From: Plantago elongata
Lineage: Eukaryota; Streptophyta; Magnoliopsida; Lamiales; Plantaginaceae
Reading direction: 5' to 3'
Assembly: GCA_036897095.1 (NCBI GenBank)
Contig: JAYMSP010000220.1
Coordinates: forward strand, 1-64,000
DNA length: 64,000 nucleotides
This document shows positions 11,579-24,158 of this stretch, piece by piece (within the stretch, counting starts at the first letter, position 1; every line of letters begins with the position of its first letter). The translations under genes were made by a program, and so were the position numbers. The notes beneath the pieces are model-generated. The model was not told the origin of the DNA. It did no database searches and saw only the letters and a list, made by a program, of their open reading frames with translations.

Positions 11579-14500
11579 ATGGGATCTTATGCTACTGATG
11601 GTGTGGATTCGATAGATACAAGTGCTGGTAACTCATTCTTGCTCTCTTTTTTGCTTTGTGTTTATGCTTCTCTGTTTTGATTTTAGAATCACCAGTCCGA
11701 TTCAATGTTTTGAAAGGGAATTTAGTAAAGATTGGATCTTTGTTTAGGCTTCTCTGTTTTAATTTTAGAATCACCAGTCCGATTCGATGTTGTCATTTGA
11801 TTGTTGATCACCTTCATTGAATTTGTTTATTAATTGTATGTGGTTTTAGGTGATGCTATGCAAGGAGGGTTTTTCTTCCATCACTAATTCAATTTGATAA
11901 TTAATCACCTTCATTGAATTTGTTCATTAATTGGATATGGTTTTAACTTTTAAGTGATGCTATGCAAGGAGGGTTTTTCTTCGATAACCAATTCAATTTG
12001 TCATTGGCGCGTTTTCTGGATTTGAATTCTGTCTTAAGATTGATGTAATTGGCTTGGGATATAGCCTTTTTTTAGCACCGGTTTCTTTCACTTGTGTTTG
12101 TAAAATGATCATGATCATGAAGTCTCGCTCGTAGTTAATGCATTTTTATCCACGTGTAGTATCGCGATACAGGATGTATGTGTATAATTAATGAGAATAT
12201 AGACCGGCTGATGAATGCTCGTGAAACATAACTTTAATGCAAGTAGAATCTCCTTATTCTCTGGTTTCATTTTATTTTGTTTAGTAGTGATTTGTTTTCC
12301 TCAGAAATAACCATACAAAGCATGTCTTTTGCCTTCTATATGGAATATCTCGCGAAGTGAAAATGCTAAGTGACATTTCAAGCATGTCGTTAATCCATTA
12401 TTGCTATCCACAACAAACAAATAATTTCGACCATATACAATCCAGTATTCTACCAGTGTGGAATGCACAAGACCTTTGTAATTTCAGTTTGCATACATTT
12501 TTTCATATTGGCCATAAAAAATTCTATCTACTGTCCATCTTACCATTCATGACGTAGATGCTTTCTGTGAACTGCTCATAAGGAAACATTTGAACCACTT
12601 GTGGATTTCCTTACAACATTTTAATGATTATAAGGACATTTATCTGATAAATTGTTCTTGTTTGCATTCCAGGTGGCAAGAAGGATACAAAGAACGCAGC
12701 TTCTGCATCTAATAACGATGTTCAATCCTTAAATAAGCAAAAGAGACCTTCGTCCCAGATAATTGAGGAACCAATTATTTCACGAAAAATGCCAAAGCGA
12801 GCTGCTGCTTGTTCAAGTTTCAAGGAGAAATCGGTCCGTACATCCAGCAAGGATTTGGTAATTGAACCTAAAAAGCATGAGACAGTCAAGGAAGAAGCTC
12901 TAGCTGTTCGCCTTACTGCTGGGCAGGAAGATGGACATCCATGTAGACAGCTTACAGATTTTATTTTTCACAATTCAGATGGAGTTGCCCAGCCTTTTGA
13001 AATGTCACAAGTTGATGATATATTCATCTCTGGTCTTATCCTACCGCTTGAGGGAAGTGTTGAGAAAGAAAGGGCAAAAGGAATTCGATGTGAAGGCTTT
13101 GGGCGTATTGAAGAATGGGCTATATCAGGCTATGAGGAAGGATCACCAGTGATTTGGATCTCCACTGAGATTGCTGATTATGATTGTATAAAACCTGCTG
13201 GAAGCTACAAGAAGTTCTATGATCACTTTTATGCCAAGGTCACAGCATGTATTGAGGTATACAAGAAGTTGTCAAAATCTTCAGGAGGGAATCCTGATGT
13301 AAGCCTCGAAGAGTTGCTTGCTGGTGTTGTCCGTGCAATGAGTGGGATGAAGTGCTTTTCTAGAGGTGCATCAATCCGGGACTTTGTTGTTTCTCATGGT
13401 GCTTTCATATATAACCAGCTTATCGGTTTAGATGAGACATCGAAAACTAGTCAGCTCTTTGTTGAGTTACCAGTGCTGGCTGCCCTTAGAGATGAAAGTA
13501 ACAAGTTAGTGGATTCTGCCCAAGCTCAATCTGCATCTTTGATGGGGGGGAATCTAAGAATTTCTCCAGATAACAAGGAAAAACAAAAGTCATCGTCTAA
13601 ATCATTTCCTGGAGAAGAAGATGAAGATAAAAAAATGGCACGTCTCTTACAGGAAGAAGAGGATTGGCGTTCAATGAAGCAGAAGAAAACTAAGGGTTCA
13701 AGCTCCTCATCAAATAAATACTATATTAAGATCAATGAGGATGAAATTGCAAATGACTATCCTTTGCCTGCCTATTATAAGCCAACAAATGAGGAAACAG
13801 ATGAGTACATTGTTTTTGACAGTGGTGGAGATGCATATTACATTGATGAGTTGCCAAGGAGCATGCTACATGGCTGGGCTCTGTACAATGAAGATGCTCG
13901 GTTGGTACCACTGGAGCTTCTTCCATTGAAACCATGTGCAGAAATTGATGTGACCATATTCGGCTCAGGTGTTATGACTGCTGATGATGGTTCTGGTTAC
14001 TATATTGATGGCGACTCTGCTCATTCTTCAAGTGGCTCTGTGGATTCTGAAGTTGAAGGCATGCCAGTTTTCTTGAGTGGAATTAAGGAATGGGTGATTG
14101 AATTTGGATCCTCGATGGTTTCCATTTCCATTCGAACTGATATGGCCTGGTATGATTTTATTTATGTCAAATTTATCTACATTCTCTGGATGAGAGAGGT
14201 ATTCTTTTTTATGCAACTACATACACTTTCAAGTCTATGATTCTGTACCGGAGCCCTTTCTACATTCTCATGTGCCGACAAAATTCATGACAGGCTACTG
14301 AATATTGTCTTGGATTATTATATGATCAGCTTTTTACTTAAATGTTACATTTGAGCTTTAAATGTTTGGTTAAATATCTCAAACATACATAACAGAAGAA
14401 GCATATTTAGCAAATTATGGGATGTAATCTCCTGTATATTTTACAGATTCCGCCTGAACTGAAAACTTCAGAAGTTCTGTCATGCAATAACGCTGTTACC

Positions 14501-17500
14501 TCTTTACAGGTATAGGCTTGGAAAGCCTTCGAAGCAGTATGCTCCTTGGTACGAGGAAGTCCTGAAAATAGCAAAGCTTGCAATCAGTATCATCACTTTG
14601 TTAAAGGAACAGAGTCGGGTGTCGAGACTTTCGTTTGCTGATGTAATCAAGAAGGTCGTGGACTTCAGCAAAGATCACCGAGCATTTATATCATCTAACC
14701 CTGCGACCGTGGAAAGATATGTGGTGGTGCATGGCCAAATTATTCTGCAGCAGTTTTTAGAATATCCTGACAATAGTGTAAAGAAGTCTGCATTTGTGTC
14801 TGGCTTGATAAAGAAAATGGAAGAGAGACACCATACAAAATGGCTGGTAAAGAATAAGAAACTTTTGCAGAGAAATGTGCTTAACTTGAATCCAAGAGCA
14901 GCAATTGGGCCTATTGTGTCGAAACGGAAAGCTATGCAGGCAACGACAACGAGGCTAATTAACAAAATCTGGGGTGGGTACTACTCAACCTACTTACCTG
15001 AGGAATCCAGTGAAGGAATCCGCTCTGAAGTAACAGAGAATGATGAAGCGGAAGACCTAGAGGAAAATGAGGATGAAGATGCTCCGGATATAATAATTCC
15101 TGAGAAAATTCAAAATCCCAGCTCATTTCAAACTCGAAATAAGTCATGTTCCGGTAACAATGAAGTGAAGTGGGATGGAGATTCTGTTGGTGAATTACCC
15201 ACTGGTGAAACTTTATATGCTAGGGCCATAGTCAATGGAGATGAGATAGCAATCAGGAGGGGTGTTCTAGTGCAAGATGATCTGGATGATTCTCCAGCCA
15301 TCTACTTTATAGAGCACATGTTTGAAAAGTTAGACGGAGGTAAATTTTTCCATGGAAGAATGATGCGGCGATCAACTGAAACTGTGCTTGGAAATGCAGG
15401 AAATGAGAGGGAGATATTTTTGACAAATGAGTGCACAGATTTTCAACTTGAAGGCATTAGAGAGAATATATCTTTAGATTTAAGATCAGTGCCATGGGGC
15501 CATCAACATAGAAAAGCAAATGCCGATGCTGATAGAGCAAGAGCAGAAGAAAGAAAAAAGAAGGGGTTACCGACTGAGTATTATTGCAAAAGTTTGTATG
15601 TGCCTGAGAAAGGCGCTTTCTTTTCCCTACCAACGGAAACGGGTCTTGGATCTGGCTCTTGTCAGGGGTGCAAATCAAAGGAAGCTGATGAGTACAGAGA
15701 AAAATTTATATTGGATGCATCAACAAACAGTTTTCTTTATGAAGGAAGAAAATATTATATGCATGACTATGTCTACGTCAGTCCCTACTACTTTTCTGAT
15801 GAAAGAGACTGTAGAGTTTTTAAAGGGGGAATAAATGTGGGATTGAAGGCCTATGTAGTATGCGAGCTGCTTGAAATTTGCAACCTTGAGCAGTCTCAGG
15901 GAGCTAGCCCCAATACTGCTGAGGTCAAAGTGAGAAGGTTTTTCAGGCCAGAAGATGTATCTGATCACAAGGGTTACTCTTCAGATATTAGAGAGGTAAC
16001 ATCATATAAACCTGTTTGGTAAAACAAGTGGAATTTAGACTTTTTTTTCTTGATCTTAATATAATTCTAAAAAAGTATTTATTCACTTAAAAGAAGTTTG
16101 ATTGAGTTCAATGGTGTGTAACTGTGTAAGTATGCCAATGCGGAACACCCTCTCCTAATATGATTTTATTACTTCATGTTCTTTTGGTTTGAGTTCTCAG
16201 CTCTACTATAGTGAAGAAACCCATGATATACCAGTTGATGTTATTGAGGGGAAATGTGAGATTAGGAGAAAGAAGGATCTCAGGCCTCAAGATGCCCCTT
16301 ATATTTCCGACCATGTTTTCTTCTGTGAATGCTTCTATGATCCTTCCAAAGGCTCTATTAAGCAGGTAAGATAGTTGTACTAGAATTATAAGATCTCTTG
16401 TTAACGTAATTGGTTTTGTTCTATTTATATTGCGAACTGGACCCGGGGCTGATTAGTAATTTCTCCGAGTTCCCATGTCATCATCCAATTAATGCAAGAT
16501 ATTATTTTATCCTGTCACTGCAGTTACCATCGCATATTAAATTGAGGTACTCAGCTGGGCAGCTGGATGATGATCTCATGTCTAGGAAGAACAAAGGGAA
16601 ATGCAAAGAAGGAGAAATTGCTCGAGAACTTGGAGACCTGAAATCAACATCTGAGGAGAACCGCCTGACAACTTTAGATATCTTTGCTGGCTGTGGAGGC
16701 TTGTCCGAAGGACTGCAACAATCGGGTACTGTTCTTACTTGAATTGTTTTGCAAAGTTAAATCCGAATTTTTGTCATTTTTACATGCAGATTCTCTTATG
16801 TTGGTTATGATGTCTCTAATATTTCAGGTGTTGCTTTAACAAAATGGGCTATTGAGTATGAGGAGCCCGCTGGGGAGGCATTCAAGCTCAATCATTCTGG
16901 ATCAATGGTGTTTGTAAACAATTGCAATGTCATCTTGAGGTGGATTTAGTACCATGATAAACTTTGTTATGCGCAAATATTGAACTTTAAACTTATTATG
17001 CGCAAATATTGAACTTTACATATACTGTGTATACTTAAATGGCCAAAATGTCATCAATGCAGAGCGGTCATGCACAAGGGTGGGGATGCAGATGACTGCA
17101 TTTCAACCCCTGAGGCCACTGAACTTGCTGCTAAACTGAAGCAGGAGGATGTTGATAACCTTCCAGTGCCAGGAGAAGTTGAATTCATTAATGGAGGTCC
17201 TCCTTGTCAGGTTTGTTTATCAGTATGGAACTCGCATTCAAATTCATATTATTTGATTGGATAGCTCAAAATAGTTGTAACCTCTGTAGGGGTTCTCTGG
17301 AATGAATAGATTCAACCAAAGTACCTGGAGTAAAGTACAGTGCGAGATGATATTGGCTTTTTTGTCATTTGCTGACTATTATCGTCCAAAGTACTTTCTC
17401 CTCGAGAATGTCAGAAACTTTGTGTCTTTCAACCAAGGGCAGACATTCCGCTTAACTCTAGCTTCCCTTCTCGAAATGGGATATCAGGTACATATTCGGC

Positions 17501-19270
17501 AACCATTTTGAAACAAATGCATGGTTCTTTGTCCTCACAGAATCTATATACAGGTGCGATTTGGAGTTCTTGAAGCTGGTGCTTATGGAGTTCCTCAGGC
17601 TAGAAAGAGAGCATTCATATGGGCTGCATCACCTACTGAGTTGCTTCCCGATTGGCCAGAACCGATGCATGTCTTTGCTGCACCTGAGTTGAAAATTCCT
17701 CTCTCTGGGCATGCACATTATGCTGCTGTTCGCAGTACTGCTAGAGGAGCCCCTTTCCGTTCTCTAACTGTTAGAGATACGATTGGTGATCTACCATCTG
17801 TGAATAACGGTGCATCTAACACAATCCTAGAGGTACTAATGATGTATTCCATTCAATTTAGCAACTCCCTCGCTCTCGCATACCAGTAATACTGTTTAAA
17901 TATTAAACATGCCAAAGATGGGATGTGGAATGCCTTATCTTGGAGTAATTTGAGACTACTTTGCGCTAACAATTACTTCTGTATTTAAATCTATGCAGTA
18001 CAAAAGTGAGCCTGTATCTTGGTTCCAGAAAAGAATACGAGGGAGCATGGATTCATTGATTGATCATATATCAAAAGAAATGAACGAACTGAATCTAATG
18101 AGGTGTCAGAGAATCCCCAAGCGGCCAGGTGCTGATTGGCGTGATCTTCCAGAAGAGAAGGTATTTGCATAGTAAATAAGCTCTTGAAACTCTTGCTATG
18201 CGCTAAAACAAAGCTCTTGAAACTCTTACTATGCGCTAAAACAAATGAGCTCTTAAAACTCTTGCAATGCACTAAAAAAAATAAGTTCTTGAAACTCTTA
18301 CTATGCGCTAAAACTTCTCATCTTTTTGTTTACTGGTTCTGAAGAGTCTCTTTTTACAATTTGCATATTTTACTTGACATACATTCCATCAACTTACAGG
18401 TCAAACTATCTAATGGCCAAATGGTTGATCTCATACCCTGGTGCCTGCCTAATACTGCTAAAAGGCATAACCAGTGGAAGGGACTTTTTGGAAGATTGGA
18501 TTGGGAGGGTAACTTTCCAACTTCTATTACAGACCCCCAACCAATGGGTAAAGTGGGGATGTGCTTTCACCCAGAGCAAGACAGAATTGTAACTGTCCGA
18601 GAATGTGCACGTTCTCAAGTAAGTCTACTTTACCAATTTGATCTCAGGCACTGTGCAGATACAAATATGCTAACTTCTATGAGTCAAATATACATAATTG
18701 CTAAAATTGTCTGCATGAAAAAAGTGTATTAAATGCGTAAAATCGTTGATGTGATTTAGTGAAAAGTTAATTTACTGCATGGATTTTTTTAAATTTTAGT
18801 TGCTATTTTAGTGAGGGGCTTCATAAGTGCTTCAGTAAATTGATTTGGCAAGTAGATTATGCCGACTCCTAGGTGGTTTTAAAAAGGCATATGTTTGTGT
18901 TTGACAATGAAGGAATTTATGGAAAATGCGCACACTGTGCACAATTGCTCATCATTCTGTACAATCATAGGTGCTCTAAATGCACTCTAATGTATTCTGA
19001 AAGTACTCAAGTTCCCTGATATCAAAATTTTGCTGTCTTTGTTCGCTTCTTAGATGTGCAGGTGGTGTTAATTTTTATGTTTCAGGATACCATTGAGTAC
19101 ATTCTAACTTGTGTTTTTCATCCATGCAGGGGTTCCCTGACAGCTATAAATTTTCTGGAAATATTCTGCACAAGCACAGGCAGATCGGGAATGCAGTCCC
19201 TCCTCCTCTAGCATATGCACTGGGGCGAAAGCTAAAGGAGGCCGTTGACCGCAAAATTCATGGTCTTTAG
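11579..19270 (+). CDS. MET1: Maintenance DNA (cytosine-5) methyltransferase MET1 (plant DNMT1)
   Basis: Twelve exons: 11579-11627, 12673-14149, 14510-15995, 16201-16365, 16524-16725, 16828-16939, 17063-17210, 17290-17487, 17554-17832, 17999-18160, 18400-18618, 19130-19270. All borders are GT-AG and the frame is open, giving 1545 residues (Arabidopsis MET1 is about 1534). The enzyme copies CG methylation after replication in the nucleus. Order of domains: two replication-foci (RFD) domains at about 95-235 and 379-515, an acidic linker near 690-706, BAH1 at about 738-870, BAH2 at about 920-1055, then the C5-methyltransferase domain. Catalytic motifs are all visible: motif [14 protein letters not shown] (about 1110), motif IV GGPPCQGFSG with the nucleophile Cys1212, motif [10 protein letters not shown], motif [13 protein letters not shown], and motif [18 protein letters not shown]. 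The codon for Trp in DMAWYRLGKP is split across intron 2. Nothing is missing; I expect a working enzyme. Confidence 0.97.
11660..12003. repeat. Two neighbouring tandem duplications in MET1 intron 1
   Basis: First pair: GCTTCTCTGTTTT(G/A)ATTTTAG plus AATCACCAGTCCGATTC at about 11667 and again at about 11749. Second pair: a unit of about 100 bases starting ATCACCTTCATTGAATTTGT and ending GGAGGGTTTTTCTTC, at about 11804-11895 and 11900-12003. These are ordinary local duplications within the intron. Confidence 0.8.
16964..17020. repeat. Short direct repeat in MET1 intron 6
   Basis: The word TTATGCGCAAATATTGAACT occurs twice with a period of about 31 bases. Confidence 0.8.
18177..18313. repeat. 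Minisatellite in MET1 intron 10
   Basis: Four imperfect units of about 33-36 bases, built on AGCTCTTGAAACTCTT plus (G/A)CTATGCGCTAAAACAAA. The array fills the middle of the intron between exons 10 and 11 and has no effect on the exons. Confidence 0.9.
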
Positions 19271-20497
19271 ATACATAGATAGTTAGATACCATACATATA
19301 AAAGAACATTTTTTGTGAAGAGATACTACAGTACAGATAACAGTTGTCTTGTTGTAAAGTAAATTTTGCAAACTGTACATGTGAATTGAAACATTTGGCT
19401 GCATTGATCAGTGATTGATTCTCTATGCGTCCATCAAGTATATATGAAACCAAAAAGTGAACTTTTGAGCTAACAGTTCAATCTGCATTGCAGTGGAGAA
19501 CTATGTATGCAGGAAAAAAGTTGGAAGTTTTGAACTAGATATTGTGCAATGTACTACATATTGAGAAAGGCATGCACACATATCTCACTTGAAACCTGCA
19601 AGTTACTCTGGACAATTTATATCGCATGATTTGCCCACAAGTTATACTCCAAGTTTGCACATCTGATCAGTCACTTGAGATTAATCATCTTGCATGTGCA
19701 AGTGCATTGTTCTGTCTCTCCTGTGAAAATTCTGAATCATCGTATTTGTCAATGACTTAATATTTATGCATCATTTTTTCCGGGATCTAAACCCTTGTTA
19801 TAGAAACACAGAACTGATTACTGGCCAAGTGCAAGATATAATATATCTCTCCTTTCAGTGACGACTTCAAATATTTATCATTTTTAAGTGTCCCGTAAGT
19901 TTCATATTGACCAAGTGCAATAACCGAACCATTTCAAATATATATTCCCACGAATATGCTTTTAACTTTAAGATTGTTCATTATTTGCACACCCTCAGTA
20001 GCATTTATTTTCATGTTTCCTTATCATTTGATAATTATATATTCTCGACATGGCTACTAATTTGGTTACAATGTTATTACAATTCTCTTTTTTATTTGTT
20101 AAAAGACATTGAGCAGAGAACAGAAAGTAATAATTTTACTTGCCACAACAATCACAATATTACAATTTCCCATCATTTCGATGTAGAAGTCAGCCGTAAA
20201 ACCAAGTTGAGAAAACCAAAAATGCAGGTTCATATAGGAAAGAAATAAATAAAGAACCCGCCACTTTTGGCCCCGGCTGCTCCTTCGGAGCATTTACCCT
20301 ATTACACTTCTGAACATATACACAAAGATTCTTCCGTTTTCCAAATATGCAGCCCAGAGAGACGATGCAGAATATCCTGCTGGCTGCCACTTTTCATGCG
20401 TGCCATACTCATCACGCCCCAAAGGACACCACGGCTGCAGTGAGTACAGGCCTCTGTGTTCTTTAACTCGATTACTCCGCAAATAGTGATATATAAA
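19271..20497. other. Spacer between convergent MET1 and the GSK3-type kinase
   Basis: This holds the two 3' untranslated regions. It is AT-rich. I see no gene and no clear transposon. Confidence 0.5.
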
Positions 20498-23400
20498 TTA
20501 CGTCATACCCTCATAGGAAGCAAAAAACTGTAAGCCCATTTGCCTTTTTACATGGTCTGGTATCAGCCTGTTTATAAGATCTGGAGAGGCACCAGACAAC
20601 TGCAACAACCAACCAGGGATGGAGTAGAAAGAGTTGTTATTAGAACCAAATTGAAAACTAACAAACTACTGGGCTCTGTTTAGCACAAGCTCAACAACAA
20701 GATGAACTGATGAACTCATTTGACCAACAAGTCTACTTTATCAGCTAGAGACACCTCCATTAAAATCTACTTTATCAGCTGGCAATTGTAGCTATCTAAT
20801 AAGCTATCAGCTACTAGGTCATAAACTACCAACTTGCTAATCAACTAGTTTTGCTAGACAGAGCCTTGGGTTGATTCTAGCAGTATCATGTGCTTGCAAT
20901 AGCCAATCTTTTCAAAAAACAAGGGTAAAAAAAAGAATAAAAATTCGGTGTTGTTTCAAAATTGTACCCCAAACAACTTATGAAGGTGCATGTATTGTCG
21001 TTGCAACTTGCACATACTTAACCGGAGAGAAGAAAAGCAGAAGTTGGTTGAGACAAGGTTGTATAATTCCGCTCTAACAGCTTAATTTTGAAAAGAGAGG
21101 CTCTAAGATGGTTTTTGCAGACACAATATTTTCACTGTACTATAATGGCAACAACTTCATAGAAACCGGTTGCAGAAACCCACTAAACAATATGAATCGA
21201 AACAATTATATTTAAATCAACTACAGTGATGTAGTATCATATACTATATATAACCTGTCAATGAAATATTGTTGTCCTCTTTATACAACCATTGTCTTTT
21301 CTACCATTTACCTCAAAAAAGAAAACAAGCAACTGATAAATTAAACTATCAGTCAACCACTAAGGTTCAGTAAAAAAAGTTTCTACACAAGACAAGAACT
21401 TGAATGACTCACCTCTTGTTTAAAGTTGAAAAGAGGAGGTACTGGGCGACCATTAGGTAACTTCGCATTAGGTTCGCGAAGCTCATCAAAGAAAGGATGT
21501 GCACATGCTTCAAGCTGCAATTGAGATATCATCTTACTTTAAAGAGAGATAAAAGATATGCAGAACCAAACAAGGATTAGACAGCTTGAATATGACGGCA
21601 AGGACCATTTTCTATCTCTATTTAACCAATATAGCATCCATACAAGAAAACTAAATGAACATTTAGTTCTCATGAACATTTAGTTCTCAAAAAGGAAAAT
21701 CCAGGCCCACTTACAGCAGTACAACGGAGATTTGGAGAATATTGCAGCAACCTGGAGGCAAGATCTATCGCTTCTGGAGGCATCTGTTTTTGAAAAACCT
21801 GAGAACAAGGAAATCGAAGGTTATTAATCGACAAAACCTACATAGGAACACATGGATCTGTAAGTAGAGGCAAGTTGAAGTAGTGTTGAACAGCTAAATA
21901 TGTACCTTATGCCAAGGGTGTGCCTTTACTTGCGGAAACCTAAAATCATTGTAGTTTGGGTTCATACACCGAACTTCTTCACGTGTTGGCGTCCCCAGAA
22001 CCTGGAACAAGAATCATATAAGAATCCGAACCACATGATTAAATACCATTTATGCATATTGAAGAAATGGTACCTTGATAATTTCCACAAGCTGCCCCAC
22101 TGCATTTTCCCCAGGAAACAATGGCTGATAGAGTTTGCAGTATAGTATCAACAATTATGAATGGGATAATTCGGAGTAAAGTAAGATACAAAGAAGAGGG
22201 AAAATAAGTAATAGTGCAGTGATGACAGGCTGTACTCACCTGGCCCAGAAGAAGCTCAGCAAGAACACAGCCAGCTGACCATATATCAATTGAGGTACTG
22301 TACTCTGTTGCACCAAAAATGAGTTCCGGAGCCCGATAAAATCGTGAGCAGATGTATGATATGTTTGCTTCCCCTTTAACCTATTCAAAACAAGTATTTA
22401 GTAACATTGATAAAAGACACTTATATTAGAAGAAATTGCTCAACATGAAGTACTGTATAGCTACCAAACATAAAAGTCACTTACCAGTACTTTTGCACTC
22501 CCAAAATCGCAAATTTTCACCTGATGTGTAATTGGATCAACCTGTTTAAGACACGCCAGGTTATCAGTAAGAAGAAAACAGTACACACCTAACCCAAACC
22601 ATTAATGTCCAAATGATATTTTCCAATGCCATACCAAAACATTTTGAGGCTTCAAGTCTCTATGACACACTCCAGCAACTGAATGCATGTAAGCCAACCC
22701 TCTGAAAATCTGCAAAATAACCAGTGTTAGTTTAAGAGGAGACATGCCAAGGCCAAAAAAGTTGGAGTAAACGAAAGAAAAACCTCTTACTTGGTAGGCA
22801 TAGAGTTTCACATAAATAAGTGGCATTCTCTGGTTAACATTACTATAATGCTTCAGGACTCGAAACATGGTTTCCGGGACATACTCCATAACTAAATTTA
22901 GGTAGAGTTCATTGTTGCTGGTAGTTGAAAAGAAACAATGTTTGAGTAAAACAACATTTGGATGATCCATTGTTCTCATTAGCTGCAATTCACGATTCTT
23001 GTATCTTCTGTCTTGCAAAACCTTCTTTATAGCAACAGTTTCCCCAGTTTCAATGCATTTTGCCTGAGTAGATGCCAGAGAGTTCAGTAAGCATGATAGG
23101 GATTGGGGAAAATGAAAATTAGACTAAAGAAGCACAGATGCAACGTAAAGGCACACCTGAAACACAACTCCAAATGAACCAGTCCCAACAACGCGCTCTG
23201 CCATGTAAGTAACTGTCTGCATAACAATCAAATACAACAAATCTCAAAACTAAGTTTTTCTCTGTCACTCAAACTAAAACTTCAGCATCAAAATATGAAA
23301 CAAAAATTTTATGCAGCAGAGTTGGGTCAATATGTTTGGGTAATAGAGGAGAAGTTAGCATATAACTGTAACAGCTTGTACAGCATAAAGAGAGACCACC

Positions 23401-24158
23401 TAAAAAAACAAATTCATCCAAACTCGATCACTGTTTGAGTTTTCAGTTCCTAATTTTAACTTCACACTGCCCCCAGTAACTTGGCAAGCTAAACCATTTA
23501 CCGGAATATACTTTGGCTTTAACCAAAGAACCATAGGATTTAGGTATGCAAGTAGGAACACTAACTTTTCTCTTTACACACACAGATTGTTCATTACCCA
23601 ATTAATAACATAGTTAACACAATATCAAAAGGAGTTTCTATCCATACTAAAAGGTTGCAACCAATCAGTCAAAGAAAGAAAAAGACACATAATAGCCACC
23701 TGCTTCGGCTCTCCATTCTTCCCCCCGATAGTAGTGGATATTATATGACCGGTGACAGCGCCATTCCCGTCCACTACAGGAGCAGACATCTCCTACAAGA
23801 AGTAGTATGTTATCAAAATCACATCTCCAACTCGAAATTAGTATGTTACTAATCAAACACAGCGACTAAACCGGCATATGAGCAGCAAACCAACAACTGA
23901 AAAGCTCAATCTAACCACTAATTGCAACCTAAACTACACAAAGAATTGAAAAATCAAAGCATAGTTACTATTCACACAATAAAAGGTACAGTCAAAGCCT
24001 AATTTGACGAAATGAAATCGAATATATACTAGAAAACAAGAGAAAATTCTCCTGACTTGTACAGTAATTGAAAATAGAGGGCTAATTGGTGATCGGAGAG
24101 AAGTAGAAATCTGAAATGAGTAGAAGAAGGAAAAGAGGCGTACCTTATCATCGGCCAT
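20498..24158 (-). CDS. GSK3/shaggy-like protein kinase, BIN2 group (clade II)
   Basis: Minus-strand exons: 24158-24144, 23792-23700, 23216-23157, 23063-22791, 22709-22635, 22541-22485, 22380-22240, 22124-22074, 22001-21906, 21798-21715, 21514-21413, 20599-20498. Every exon is a multiple of three, so all introns are phase 0; the product has 382 residues (BIN2 380). This Ser/Thr kinase represses brassinosteroid signalling by phosphorylating BES1/BZR1 factors. The N-terminus MADDKEM and [16 protein letters not shown] mark clade II. Residues visible: ATP-loop GTGSFGVVF, Lys69 in VAIKK, catalytic HRDLKPQN (Asp165), DFG at 184-186, activation-loop Tyr200 in [12 protein letters not shown], and the TREE motif at 261-264, the site of the Arabidopsis bin2-1 mutation. 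All key residues are intact. Exon 1 codes for only five residues. Which of BIN2, BIL1 or BIL2 it matches one-to-one cannot be told here. Confidence 0.96.
20672..20865. mobile_element. MITE-like element in the last intron of the kinase gene
   Basis: The ends are inverted: left GGCTCTGTTTAGCACAAGC, and the right end reads GGCTCTGTCTAGCAAAACTAG on the other strand. Length about 194 bases, no coding capacity. The inside repeats TCTACTTTATCAGCT(A/G). The end sequence resembles Tourist/Harbinger or hAT-type MITEs. No clear target duplication was found. Confidence 0.6.

Noticed and set aside
13732-13935. His/Cys-rich open stretch opposite MET1 exon 2
   Set aside because: It is a shadow of the RFD domain coding sequence read on the other strand.
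18177-18313. Regular short repeats that could suggest a CRISPR array
   Set aside because: The units are directly adjacent with no unique spacers, are imperfect, and sit in a plant intron.
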